A stretch of DNA of 64,000 nt from Ectocarpus siliculosus (lineage: Eukaryota > Sar > Phaeophyceae > Ectocarpales > Ectocarpaceae): the NCBI GenBank assembly GCA_000310025.1, contig FN649733.1:4350265-4414264 (forward strand), read 5' to 3'. Made by a program: the position numbers and the translations under genes. Below the pieces are notes generated by a model. That model was not told where the DNA came from, made no database searches, and saw nothing but the letters and a program-made list of their open reading frames with translations. Position 1 is the stretch's first letter; each line of letters opens with the position of its first letter. Positions 1 through 13,600 of this stretch are shown here, in pieces.

Positions 1-1465
1 GGCGGGCGAAATGCACCTACTGACTGGCCAAGTCCGTGTACCCTCCCTTAATCCTCTATATGTGCTCCCTTCGAGGGCGGGACTCCCCCGATTACTGCCG
101 ATGCCCCTTTTTGCTGCTGAAAGCCCGTGCGCAATCACGATGGCTCATCTACCGAACGCGCGCGCCGAACACGCGAGTCCGGCCACTGGGCCGCCGTGAG
201 AACTGCCGAGACGTGTGTGTGCAGGACCGCTAGGAGCAATCAGTAGGCATGGCAAATATGTTCGCTGCTGACCGCGCTCCTTTCGCGATTTGGTGATGGT
301 AACAGAGCACAGAGCAAGGGTGTGTGAGCCACAGTCTGGCGATATTTGAAGTGCCAATCTCTTCGCGTCGGTTTAAGTTTTGACGCTTTTTCACAAAAAT
401 TTCGCCGTCAGAGTTTGCCTCCAAAAACGCGGCGTAACCTCGTTACGTCAAAACTCCCTGAAATGTCAATCTTTCACGTCATTTCAACAACACGTGGATT
501 CCCTCTAATGTACAATCTCGAAAAAAATCTTTCAAATATCGTGCGCCCACCAACGAATGGAATATTCAAGGGGGGACAATGCTAATGTTATCACACGCTC
601 GTGGACAATGTTTGTTCAGCTATGACAGGATGCTTGGCCGAGCCGGCTATTTGCCGGCCAAGCACCTGGGTCACATTTCTAAGATCCAAAAAAAGGAAGG
701 GGCGGACTCCATGAAGCTCGGGGCGGTGTCCGGGCAGCAATATAAGGCGATATTCAAGGCCAGGGCTTTCGACCAGTACTTTTTCCAGATTCCCCCAAAG
801 AAAAGGTGAGTGGTGGGTGTGAGTTCCTTGGGGGCAACGGACACGGTAGGAGTGGGCTGGCAGGAAAAGCATTCGTACGTACGTAGAACCCGGTGTGTTG
901 CCATCCGCCTGGTACACTTCGTCATAATGCTGCTTGAAATTTGGTTACAGTCCTGCGTAACGGCTCTGATCTGTTGAAGAAGCTGCCGTGAATGATAGAG
1001 CATGCTTCTCTACAAAAAGTTGGACGCGTTTCCTTCCCCTAGCGCGAAAGGCCGCAGCTCCTTCAGACGTGGTTCACGATGCACACTGGTTGATTCATCT
1101 CTCTTCCGCCATGCTTGCCATCGTCGGGCAAGATAATGGTTTGAAGGGCATATCGTGGTCGTGAATGCTTCGGGCCACTTCCCGATAGATTTGAATAAAA
1201 CGCAACGCTCCGGCGAAGCTGCGTTGTAACAACCAACTGAAAGCTCGATCCGGACTTGAAACACCCGCTTTCCAGGCACTTTGCCACGTTTTCCCCGCGG
1301 GTTCCTTGACGGACCAACGGCAAGCGCAGCGTGCTCGACGGATGTTATTTTACCCATGCGTGGTGGTGAGGAGGCCCTGGAGACAACTCTCATCGAAACG
1401 CGTTCAAAAGGAGAACCCCCACTGTTGTTGCTGGAAAACGTTGCAAACGCAGTACGCTGGACATG
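1..1465. other. upstream region, no firm gene
   Basis: No gene could be established here. The one stretch worth noting is a plus-strand open frame at 579-809 whose last part (about 640-805) reads like protein (lysine-rich, ending IPPKK) and meets a perfect donor, AAAAG|GTGAGT, at 805/806. It could be an exon of a gene starting left of the window or a 5' exon of the MORN gene. No acceptor or partner exon was identified. A 211-codon minus-strand frame at 1010-1645 overlaps MORN exon 1 and is treated as antisense noise. Confidence 0.3.
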
Positions 1466-4400
1466 ATGTCGGAGGTTGCGCGGAAAATCTTGTCCAAAGA
1501 CCCGGCAGCCGAAGCTCAGAGGAAGAAAGACGTCGAGGAGGCACAAGTAGCGGGAGGGCAGTACCACGGCAAAACCAAGCAGAAGAACCCGAACGTGAGG
1601 ATAGCTGCACGTGATGCTGACGCTTGTCTTCCTCTGTGGGTACAATGGGTGTTGCGTGATAGAGCGGTAACGGCAGTAGTCACCGTCAATCGTGACTCGT
1701 CGTTCTCGTCTGACCCGAGGGCTTGGACGATTTCATCTAGAAATCTTCAAGCGAAACGGCACGTCGTCCTGGGATCGACGAGGGCCAAAACCTCCAGGGT
1801 TCTGTCCATGGACGAAAGGTGCGAGGGTGGACCATAATTTGGAGAAGGAAGGAATGTGGAATCTCCCGATAATTCGTTTCGATCATCACCGGTCGGAAAC
1901 CAAACAACGCAACCGAAAACACAAGAACAGTGGCAACATCGCACGGGCTGCTCAATCCGGGTCCGTCCGCCTCGTTGGGCCTGACACATACCAAGAGGCC
2001 ACCGAACGGTACGGAGAGACTGGCTTCGCGGCGATGCGTTCTTCGCAGGAGCACCCTTTGATTTGAAGAATCTGAAGTACGGCTGCAGCGTTGATCCAGT
2101 GCATATATTGTTGCTTCAGCGCTGCCAAACCTTGTTGCGTACTCGGAACCGTATCATGTAGACTGTAGGGGCATTGTGCTGAGGGGCATGGATCTCAACT
2201 ACCCGTTTTCCCAGGTGTGGTGTAGTCGCTGCTTGGTGCAAACGAGCTCAAGGCCGTTCTAATATTGATTTTCGGACTGAGAAAAAGGTTCTTCTCCGAC
2301 GGCCCCAACTCAACCCACACACCTGCAGGAGGATGCAAAGATTCGGCGAATTGGGTTCAAGGATACGTTGTTCGGACCACCCGGGCTGGCCCCGCCGCAG
2401 CACCAAATTCTCAACAGCGAAGGAAGACACAAGTACTTCAGGTCTGACGGAAACAACAAATAATCGAGGGCCTACAAGGCTGAAGACGTCGCGTCAGACC
2501 CAGGCTCAATTTCGCCCTTCGTCGAGACCGTCGACCGTGGGTTATTATTAGGTAGAGTCATGGCAAGATTTCACCGCCGAGATGTTTCAAGGCGATCAGC
2601 CTCTATTCCTGAACGAAACGTTTCGTAGTTGCGGGTCGTCACTGCAGCGGCTAGGATCCAAGACTTGAAGGAAGGAAACATGGTCGATGTTCCTAACGCC
2701 CGAGAGGCAACGAGTCGCTGCCCCTGCGAAACGGCTCTGTGGAATCAGCTGCTTCAACTTTCGTCACAGTTTACAGTTCTAGTGTCTCACATATTTTGAC
2801 AGCTACGACGGAGACTGGGAGAACGGAAACATGAACGGCTTCGGCACGTACCGCTTCGCGGACGGTGCGACGTACGAGGGTATCATGAGGAATAGCTGGC
2901 CCAATGGAGAGGGGACGTCCCGCTACGCCAACGGTGGCGTGTACGTTGGGCGGTGGAAGGATGGGAAGCATGAGGTGAATGGGCAGCAGCATGCCGCTTA
3001 TACAGTGCTAACTGTACTCGGTGACGTCCGTCACGTGAGCGGCCGGTTGAAGGAACCCTAGGACGAAGATTAATAGTAACCCTCTTCTCTCCATCCCTCA
3101 TTCTCTCTCTGTCTCTGCCTCTCTCTCTCTCTCTGTCTCTCTCTGTCTCTTCTCTCTGTCTCTCTCTTTCTGTACGTCGTGATGCATAACTTGAAAGTTA
3201 ACTCACTTACGCCCCAATGAAACCACGTTGGTCCAGTGGAACTGACTCCCAGTTCTCAAGGAGGTGGTGATCACTCAGCTGAAACCACCTTTGCTATATA
3301 CGATGCGGTGCTGGTTGAATGGGAGACAACGCTTCGCCTACTGTAGTATTAATCTTGTGACAGCACTCTCGCCCTGTCGCCGAGGTTTGACAAAACGAAG
3401 TTATTCGTCCGGATCCGGGCTGATGTATTTTATCTATTTTTCTCGCTCGATGTGGTAAATATCTCCCCCTGTGTCAGGGCTACGGTGTCTTCACCTACCC
3501 TACGGGTACTGTATACGAGGGAACATGGCACGAGGGGAAGCGCTCGGGGAAAGGAATGCTGAAGCACAAGGTGAAGACACATCAGGCATTGTGATTGAAT
3601 TTTGTAGCACGGTGTGGTGAAGCAACGTGTTCATGACAAGTCCATCAAAGCACTGAAAATCCAAGCACTACAATATGTTGTACCGCAATAGGAATTTCCG
3701 AAACAAGCCGCCACATGAACCGGTGGGAAGATAGTGGGTTGTAGTACTGTTTCGCACGAAACTCTCCTGCGTGCAGGGTGTTGCCCCCTTGAATGCTGGT
3801 CGAACATGGAGGAGGCTCCCAACGTCAAATTACACAGAAAGAGAGCTGCATAACGAAGGTTGGAAGCTCAGGGTTGCAATCGCGCAATGGGTTTTGTCCG
3901 CGAACGTCTTGGAGCCTACGCACAGGGCACGGTATCGCGTACAACACCGCAATTAAGCATGGAAACATACAGCAATCTCTCCCTACCGCAGTTTGTGTCG
4001 GCCAATCTCTTGGTTCACCTCATGTATTTTCCCCTCTCGCTTCTTGGAGACCCTAACCACTCAATAGGTATTACGCCACGTTAGCTACAACATTGGACAA
4101 CCATGATTGACGCCACAAATGGTTACTTGTCTGTGTCGTGTACCACCACAAGAGCGGCAGCAGGTACGAGGGAGATTTCTTCTTGGGGCAGTTTCATGGG
4201 CGAGGACGTTTCGAGTCTGCCAATTTGAAGGTAAACGAAAGGGGTGGTCGGGTGTCCTGGATGGGCATATCACATTTGGTTTCATTTCCTTCAGTTGCAT
4301 GCATCACTTATTTTTCCTGTGCTTGGTGCTACCCAACGAACATTTGTGGCTCGGAACTGCAAGCCCCGACACCTAACACTCTAGTCGTCGCATGTGCCAG

Positions 4401-6571
4401 CTCGTGGGTCGGAATCAAGCACAATACACCCGTGGTTTATCGTTCACTTTACCCGAAGGGGAAAGGTTAGGGCAACAGATGCGTAGCCCACATTGTTTGT
4501 TTGGCCCGCACCACGCCACTTGCCGTGCGATTACGGGCCGCAGGTGACGTACGAGGGTTGGTGGGTAGATGGTTTCATTCGTGGTCATGGAACACTCACG
4601 ATGCCGGACGGGACAAAGCTGGTTCGATCTTGGCCAGCACAAAGTCGGTGAGACAGTCTCCAATGCCTTCAGGGCTTCTGAAGGATATATTCTCGCCAGT
4701 CTCTTGCACTGTCAGGCACGGCCCAAGAGGGGGATCCTGAGGTGTTACAAGAAAACTTGTTAGATTGGTTAAATGCAAACCACTTCGACCAGTCACCTTC
4801 CACGAACTCCACTCGAACCTGTGCGTCGTACATGGATGCGCCTTTGATGAGGGCTGAAAGAGTGGCAGAGGTTCTACAAAACAATTTCACCTACCGTGGT
4901 GCTGGTCGGGCGATCAGCGTCGTAGTTTCCTCAAGCTCTCGGCAGTCGGTATGATGGCCATTGACCCACCGTACTCAGGGCCTGGCTTCGATCAGAGCTG
5001 TCTCTTCAACGTGTCTTGTGACTGCAATATTTCTATCTAGAGTAGTTTGCTCGGTTTCATTCGTTCAACAGCAACGAGAGAGGCTCTTCTGTATGACCAC
5101 GGGTTGGAATAAACGGCACTAGTGCTGTGAGCGCTGATTTGAAGTGAAGAACAAAAAAAAAAAAAAAAACGTCGACCTTCACGTATTTCACCTCGGATCC
5201 AAAGTACTTTCGTAAAACACTCCAAGCAGGTTCGGTGGAGGATTGTCCTTGCGAGGGGCATTGGAGCTAGTTCTGTACGAGAGAGAGCAAGCTCGCCTGG
5301 ACAAACTCGACGAAAGACAGGTATGTATCGTGACGGGTGGGCCGTTCCCAAGAACAGTATGCGTGTTCTTCATTATTGTAAATGTTTAGATATTTTATGG
5401 AGTGGCGCGTCTCCTCGAAGAACGTGTGTCTTGCACTATCCCCCACCCCATTGCTTCTCCGTTTGGTTCCTTCGGGAAGTTTGGACTGGGCAAAAACACG
5501 CATGCATGTACCCCCTTTCATGTATATCCGCGCTTTCGGTGATCGTCGGGGTTGATCGCGTAGGCGCTTTACGGCGTGTCTGACCTGGCGGAGCTGCAGT
5601 TCCGTGTGAATAATGTCCGAAGAGAGATCGCAGAGAGAAGAGCACTCAACAAGGCGAACGAGAAGGCGGAAACGATGGCGAAACGGAAGGCGGTGAGTCA
5701 GAAGTCCAGCAGGGACAGTCCCCATCGCCAAAGAAGCCGAGAAGACTAGTGAAACCGCCTGGCAGGACGTGTGTCTCTCCTCATCGGTTAGGGTTAGCCA
5801 GGCAGGCTCCTCCTGAGCACTATTCAGGAAAAAAATCAGCCAAAATTATGTACATAACCACAAGCCATGCCCAATCCTCAGCCCATTCCGCAAATACGTG
5901 TATATGGAGAGCTAGAATTTGCTTCCAACAACCATATGAAACCCTCTGCAGACTATAGTGTCAGGCCGCGAGTGCCAAACCTGCATTTATGCAATATGAC
6001 GCCAAATCAGTCCGGGCGCCATCACCGGCCCGTCAAAGTATCGACGGAAGAGCAGCTATTTGGCGACGAAACATCGAGACCCGCCCCCCTTGCCAAACAT
6101 TACGATGAACTACTAGTCCCTACGACGCGGGGTGTCAAAAATTGAGGGCATGCACTGATAGCCACTGTGGGCATGATCAGGCATGGTATATATTTCTTTA
6201 TCCACGTACCACGCACCTTTGCGTGCTACATGGTATGCCCCCAGTCAAGAGAAACTGCAACAAATCAAGCAAGCTGGAACCAATCAAGCCGGTTCCATCT
6301 TTCCGCGGCGAAGGAATTTTTCAGTAGCATGACCAACTGCCAACATCAAGCATTGCAGTAGGTTGCCCCCCGCGATGTGTGCCATTTCCCTTCGGGGATC
6401 CATAAACAAGGACGACGAATGTGCGATTAAAGCTGTGTCCCCCATGGCGTACCGTCCCTCTTTCTGTTGGCGTTGCAGGCGAAGCTAGCCATGATGGAGA
6501 GAAAACTCAATGAGCTGCTTCAGGAGGAAAAAGAGGCCGAACCGGACGATATCGAGAAGTTTATGATGTAG
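1466..6571 (+). CDS. MORN-repeat protein with C-terminal coiled coil (9 exons)
   Basis: Exons: 1466-1594, 2329-2441, 2803-2974, 3478-3570, 4153-4230, 4544-4647, 5230-5320, 5564-5692, 6479-6571 (TAG). Every junction is GT-AG and in phase, giving 333 aa. Residues 1-80 are charged and glycine/proline-rich. About 81-225 hold six MORN repeats, with YDGDW, TYEGI, VYVGRW, VYEGTW, RYEGDF and TYEGWW each followed by a G-x-G turn. About 236-333 is heptad-like and rich in E, R, K and A, a likely coiled coil, ending DIEKFMM. MORN repeats are known to bind membranes or act as cytoskeletal, flagellar or cortical scaffolds; the role of this one is inferred only at that level. Start: the first ATG giving an in-phase exon with donor GTGAGG. 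Weakest call: exon 2, whose donor is GTCTGA; it is supported because it fixes an otherwise broken phase between exons 1 and 3. No kinase, SET or lipase domain is attached. Confidence 0.85.
3104..3175. repeat. CT-rich microsatellite in MORN intron 3
   Basis: Imperfect (TC)n / (TCTCTG)n run inside the intron between exons 2803-2974 and 3478-3570. It may serve as an extended pyrimidine tract but lies far from the acceptor. Confidence 0.8.
5079..5169 (+). repeat. 5'-truncated SINE tail in MORN intron 6
   Basis: About 75 bp match the 3' part of the full-length SINE at 60497-60816: the shared stretch runs from GAGAGGCTCTTCTG through AAACGGCACTAGTG and GTGAGCGCTGATTT to AAGTGAAGA, and ends in a 17-A tract. 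Only the tail is present, as expected for a 5'-truncated retrotransposed copy. It lies in the sense orientation about 60 bp upstream of the exon 7 acceptor at 5229/5230. Confidence 0.75.
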
Positions 6572-7690
6572 ACTGCCGTCACCCCGGGGATAGCTTTGCG
6601 AGGCGCGCAGGAACATACATGTGTGGGGCTTGGAGCCTTGTGGCACGTGGGCGCGAATGCCTTCCCAGTGGGCTCAAGACCAGCACAGTGGGGTCATCAT
6701 ATCTACCTCTTGCATGGCCCTTCGGGAGACCGACACAAGAAGTTGTGTACTTTGGTACTTGAAAAATACAGGAGCATCAGAAATTTTATCTGACGGTTGG
6801 TCCGAGTGCTATTCCATGAAACGGTCGGCAGTCACGCCAGTCGTCGTTGCAAACCCATGATCTACGTAAAACGGTGCGAGTTTTGAAGCTATGGGGGGGG
6901 GGCACAATTTCTAACTTACACAAGTACCGAAGTGCATCGGTCACCTCGCGGAATGGCCGTCAGAGTTGCTTCGTGGCTGTTCATCGCCTGCACAGTGTTC
7001 AATTCTGAAGAATTGGAGCAAGAGAGGTTGGGTAGCCTAGGGTGGTCCCGAGAGCAACAATGCCTTCGCTCGTGGCGGGAGGTGGACCTGCATCTACAAT
7101 TGAAGCGGTTGGTGAGGGACAAGGTAATATGTAGCTTTGCTCTTCAAGGTGATTCATTACCAATACAAACGCCAATAATTCTGTACACCTCTTTTCGCCC
7201 GCAAGCACCATGCAATCTCTCCCCTGTGAACCTCACCGTACGTTCAAATTCCATTCCCGTCGAACAAACAGGACCAACGCATATGTTATACAGTGCCTGA
7301 CACACCCACCAATCAACAACGTCGGGTCCAACCAGCTACTGAATCAAAGGATCTGCCGCCGCACAAGTGGCAGGGATACTGCTGTAGGGGACTACTCCCT
7401 GGTGTCCCCTCCACTTGCACCAAAGGATCCCAAGGGTGGCAGTCAGTCGCGGGGTTGGAAGTTCACCTCGATCCACTTCGATCCACGCCGGATATTCGCC
7501 TTTCTGAAGTACCGTGACTCTGGAACTAGACGGGGTGCACCTTTTCTGAAGCCTAGCCGTCGCAACACACAACACGACAAACTGCCTCACACATTAGTAG
7601 TAGGGTGCTTGGCGATGATGGAGCACTAGACACACTTCTACTCCATCAAAGATACGTTCTTCGCCCTAGTTTCAATCTACCGCATCCAAT
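6572..7690. other. convergent intergenic region
   Basis: This is the space between the 3' ends of the MORN gene (plus) and the ABC transporter gene (minus). Several short open frames are present, none with protein-like composition or splice support. A G9 run lies near 6894-6902. No terminator or polyadenylation signal could be called with confidence. Confidence 0.5.
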
Positions 7691-10600
7691 CTACCGCATC
7701 CCCGAGGCTGAAGAATCGGCACTGTCTGCGACGGCGACGTTAGCAGAGGTGGGGGCACCTGTCCCGTGCCCCCTTTTCCTGTTCGATCCCGTGCTCTCTA
7801 GCTTGAATCCCTTGCTGGCAAGGGTGAGCTTGGTGTCGTGGAAGGGGACGAGGCTCGGCCTGTGCCCCACGCTGACTACGGACAAGCCAGGAAGGGTGTC
7901 GAGAAGAGCGAACATTCGTTCCTCGTTCGCAAGGTCCTGGAAATGTTGATCAACGCAGCACGAGAGGCGCCATAACATTGAGTTGGGTCGTGTCCACAAC
8001 AGGAACGATAAGCTGCCTTCGCATCGGGTTCATGCATAAGGGAAACGCGATGGAGAAACGCGTTCACGGTGTTCTGAGAATCGCTGTGAGGAGCTCTGCT
8101 CCTGGAATTGAAACAGTTTCGACGGAAAGAACATGTGACGTTGTTCCTACCATTAATTCCCAGAGATCACACGAGATGAGAGAGAGGACAGGCTCACCGT
8201 GGAAGCACTTGAACAACAATCCCTAACCGGATGACTCGGACACGGAACTCAAAAACTTTGAAATTTCCTCATTGTCACAAGACACGTCAACATTTCATTC
8301 TAAGTCACATGAAACAAACCGATTTATGCCGGCAATACAATCTCACGAGAGCGGAGGTAGACTCATCCAATATAGCCAGCGTGGGCTTGTTGTACAAGAG
8401 CCTGGCAAACGCCAACCGCTGCTGCTCCCCCAGAGAGAGCATGTCCGACCAGTCTCGCACCGCTCCAAGACCGGCGTGGGCGTCACCGCTCCCCATCATC
8501 ACCGCAAGCCTTCCGAGGTCCACCTGAGGCATCCACAAGACAAGACAAGACAAGCAGGGGAGAGAGGGGGGGGGGGGGATTCAACGACGAAGTGAGTAGG
8601 CTTCCCTATACACCAACCAATTATCACACTCCACACAAGTCAGTCGGCGAAGCTGCGTGCTGACCAGACTCACAACCAAACCCACAAGCAAGAGCTGTCG
8701 CCACAAGCCCAAAAACAAATCGAGCAGCAAATTCGCAGCCAAAAGAAACATTCCGTGGCACCTTCTCTAAAAGGTCGAGGAGCTCGTCGTCATCCGCAAC
8801 CGACCCTCCTTCCGTCGTGCCCTCTACCGCTTCCGCATCACCGTCCTCTCCCGCCGCCTCCGCTCCACCGTGGCTCGATGGATACGTGATCTGGTCTCTC
8901 AACGGGCCGAGTGTACAGTACGGCCTCTGCGGAAGGAAGAACATCTCCTCCTTCGTTGGACGGACGATCTTCCCCGAACCTTTTTTGCCAAGCGCGCGAC
9001 GGAGAGTGGGACTCTCACTTCAACCGGCCCGCGAAAAGGAGCCCGAGAGGGTCTAAACGCGCCTCACAGGTCAAAGAACAGTATACAGAGTTACACGCTG
9101 GAAGCAGCGAGTGTGCAAAGTGTTCGACGTCGAAAGGTGATTTTGGCGGCATGGGGGGTCCGGTGGATGGTTGAAAGTGATGGCGAGGGATACGTCAGCA
9201 TAGAGAAACGCATACCTCAACTAATGAGGCGCCACGACTACAACAACGACAGAAACCTTGGTTTAAATGCGGCAACGATAGCTCCATGGTCAATGCACAA
9301 TCACGGTGGGGAAGTTGGCACTGTACCTGTTGTCCAAAGGCCGGCCATTGCACGAAGCAAGCTCGACTTCCCTGCGCCTGACTCCCCAACGATCAGCATG
9401 CGCTCTGAGTCGTCGAGCCTGAAGGACAATCCACTCATTAGCACGCGGCCTCCTGGCAGACGAAAGAGTGGACGTGAATATCACATGAAGCTGAAACATT
9501 CAGTTCATCAATGTTCGGCCAGCTGGAAAGAACGAGAAATCCGCTTTAGAACCAAACATGTAGATTTGGATTTTCACTACATGTAGCACCGAACCGTGTT
9601 CGAGAAAGAGCAAGATAGATACAACAAGTTAGACAAAGGTCACTGAGTGGAAGAGCAAGCACCCTCATTGAGAAGGACTAGAAACCTACCTTGGCACTGT
9701 ACGGTGGAGTAAGTATTGCCTCAACTCCAAGGATTCGAAGAAGAAAACACGCGAACATTGGCGGTCAGCCTCGAACGAACACGTGAAAGGCACCGTTTTC
9801 CCAATCCTATTACTGGCGAAGGGGTTGAAGCAAAACTCAAGCGGGCATCGCCCCCTTCTACGTACCCACAGAGGAATATACATCAAAACATCAGCATGCC
9901 CATGTTCGAGACAACATGACGCGCTCTCTCGTTCTTCGGTTCTCCAATTCAAAATAGAGTTAGCAACTTGAAAGTACACGGTCGATGTCAGAAAAACTCC
10001 CCTCTATACTCCAGGGACGGGAATCCAGCCACATGGCCACACACGAGGACCGTACGTGTCAAATAGAGGGGACAGAGCAAAACAATACAGTTCACACCAA
10101 GTGCTGGTTACGCCATGAGCGTTTACTGTTGGGGTGGCGGATATCCTAATGTCCGTAATCAGTCGCGAAAAGAAGCTGTACTATCGAAACAACACAGCCC
10201 AAACTGGATGCATATATACAAGGCAAGACACGCCACGGTGCCAGTTTTTCACATCGCGTACAGCCGCAAGATGCGAACCCCTGGCATTCCTGACCTGTGG
10301 GTGTTACTACGGACACGTCCTCCACAGCCAGTCTCGCACCCTTCGCAGTCTCCGTCGTCAATACCCCCACCCCTTCCCCTTCCTTGGGGCCATCGTCCTG
10401 CTCCGGTTGGTCATCCCCGAGCAAGTTGTCTTTAAGCGGGCTGTCCAGGGCGGTGTGGCCAGGCACAGACGATGGGCTGGACGAAGGTGACGAAGACGTC
10501 GACGCTGGCGCAGCTAGAAGGCCTCGCTTGTTGTCGGTGACGTTCGCGATGGTTGCTGGTAGAGGTTTATGAACAGGGATTGGTAGGAGTCGGAGTGGGG

Positions 10601-13600
10601 TGAAGAGGCATGGTCTAGATCGTGCACCACAATGTTTCATGTGGCACAGAACCCCGCGCACGACCACTCGTTCACTCATTCATGATTTAATTCATTCACT
10701 ATTCACAATTCACTCATTCACGTACCCATTCATCCATTTACTCAGTCATGTACCAATTCACCCACCCATTCCTCCCTTCACTTGTTCACTCTCTCGTTAT
10801 ATAGACAGCAGGACAATTCACGCACCAACACTTCACCAAACCCTGACGACTCCGGGCAAGCAGTCACAAAGCCAACACGCTATATATACAACACAAGATG
10901 AACCGTCCTGATTACACTGCAGCAAGTCCTTATATTGGTCGCCCTCGACCGAGATCGGGGATGTCGCTTGAAGAAACGCGCCGTATCGTGAACCCCCTGC
11001 ACCCGTGCGACAAGCCCTGCGTACCAGTTCTTCCGCTATTCCAAATAGTGTGCCTTCCATTCGATGAGCTCGTTAGAATGGCATTTTCTGCTGTTAAATA
11101 AGACGGTTACAGCACTCACCCATGCCCCTCATCCTCTCTAAGAACTCCCCGAGGCGGTCGATGCCGGCAGAGAAGGCACTCAAGGACTCGAATTGGTTGA
11201 CAATCAAGGAAAGGTCGCCGAGGATGTGGTTGAAGGCACCGTACGATTGGCTGACCTGGTGAATAAAAAAGGTAGCAATCGTTGAGGAAAAAGGAGGGTT
11301 GTCTGGGGGTGATAGAACAGCAGCAGAAAACACCATCCGCCCTTGTCAGTGCCCAGCCACGTTTTGTTTGTGTAGGTTTGAGGCCGTGTACCCTGTGACT
11401 CGCTCGTGTCGGCAACAACATTGCAGGTCACACGCGAAAGCCGGAGGATGGGGTAGACGGAGGACCCTTCGAGATGGTACCCCAAATATCGTGCACAGTA
11501 TAGATATGTGCGACAGGTCGGAATAATTGAAATTGGCTGCCATGCGATTAGGTCACAGACCTGGTGCAAACTGCGGTGGTGATCGGGTGATTGGGTGAGT
11601 GAATATAGAGGCTACGCCTGACGACGACGCGAAGGGTTTTTAACCTGCGGCACGAATCTGAACGGTCCATGCCAGCAATGCAGGCCAAGTTGGTATTTAC
11701 CTCGGTAAAGATACCACAAACGGCAGCAGTACATGTAGAAGCAATCCACGATACGACCGGCCTACATGCGCCGTCGTGCATTGAAAAACCTTCCCCTTTT
11801 CGGTGCAAATGACTTGACTGGCAGCATACTCGACGACTCGCTCACCACTCCGAGCTCGATCTTCCCTTGAAAGAAGAGCGGCGCCACCACGAAGCCTGGG
11901 AGGACCTGACCGATCCCGACGGAAACACAAAAGCACCGGGAGTTAGCGCTATGTCGCTACTGTTGCCTTATACCCCCACAGCACAAGGGTGAATGATACG
12001 GGGCCTCGACCGTTTCTGGACGATTCGGGACTACTCTTCACAAACCAATTGGAGAGACGCTATTGGACAATGAACGACGGGCACATAACTGCGACTTGAC
12101 TGAAGCAACCAAGTCGACGAAAGGACAACGGCACATGTTCACTCCAGTGAGAGCACTATCCGAACTTACGGGAGGGATTTAACGCTGGCGTCACGCGGAG
12201 CACATAGACATTCCATCGTGCAACGTGCGGTCAATGGTGCTGTCCAGACGATAAATATTCCCGTGAAGGGCCTCGCATCGGAGTTGGGCGATCGAAACTC
12301 GCCCGGCCAGAATCGCGGAAATCTCGAAACCCATGAATTTTTCGGGCTCAGCCAACACAACATGTTCGATGTAACAAATCCTATCGAGAGCTTTGTTTGC
12401 CTGAATCGAGTACAGAGGCCTGAGGCTATAAAGACCACGTGCCTGGAATCCGGAAAGACATGCGTTCTTGGATATAGTATCACCCAATCATCGCCAATCA
12501 TCACGTCAATCAACCGGTTGACAGGCGAAAATACACTTCGGCGTGATGAAAAGGTGTGTGAACACATGTGATAGTCCACCACACCTGGATGAGATACCGA
12601 TAGCCGGTGGTGAAGAACTCCAGGTTCCGCTGCGCGCGAATGACCTGGCCAAAGTTGTCCAAAGCCTTGCCGAAGCGCCGCTGGACCTCGTTCAACTCCT
12701 GCTGCACGCCCCCGTAGAAGGCAATTGACTCGGCATTCTCCCGCACGCGAATTAACGAGTACCTGTCCAGGAGGGTGGATTTGGGGGGGGGGGGGGGGTC
12801 CTGGTGGATGAGGTCGTAGTCGTGAGGAATTATGCATTCCCCCCTGTGCCATGCACAGCAGATAACTCGCAATTTCAGAGGGTGCCGAATTTTAGGATGG
12901 GGAAAACATTATCGGATGGGGAAAACTGGGACCGAGCGGCGGTGCTACAGCTGGGGCATGGCGCTTTCGGACGGAACACACGTTGTTGAATCTACGCTAC
13001 TTCGCTCGTAACGAAAACCGCTGATTGGCGGTGGGATAGGGAAACAAGTGCTGATAGGCTTCAGCGACCTAGCGCACTAGACAGCACAGTTCGTCCTTGA
13101 GGTTCGAAGAAGCAACCTCGCCAGGACGAGTTCGAGATTGCATGTGGGTATCTCCTGCCCATGAAACTCCCGATAACAAGCGCCGCAACAGGCCCAACAT
13201 CTATCCCGTACCTACAGTCCGCCTACACCTGCAAGTAGCCGCGCATCTCTGGTACCCACCAATGTATAATGTGGAAACGGCGAGAGGAAGAGGAAGTTCG
13301 TCGAGGGGTTACAGGAAAGCGACCACACGACAACTCACCGGAAATCTGCCTCTGTCTGGAGCTGATCGAAGTTGAGCCCCACCAGCTTGCCGCCTAGCTT
13401 GGTGGTGACGAAGGTCCCCACGGACGCGTAGCCGATGATAGCGATGAACAGCTGCGGGTAGATACTACGCACGAGACAGCAGTCACCACATGGAGGGGGG
13501 CTCGCTTATGTGCCATTGATAGGAAGAGGTTGTGACAGACAAGAGACGGAAAGTAGATGTCGGAAAATATCCCCGGTGTACGGTGACAACTTCGACATGC

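Noticed and set aside
1010-1645. 211-codon minus-strand frame
   Set aside because: Opposite MORN exon 1; Arg/Ser-rich shadow composition and no splice support.
8870-9586. 238-codon plus-strand frame
   Set aside because: Lies opposite ABC exons 11 and 12, whose minus-strand reading has Walker A and Q-loop motifs.
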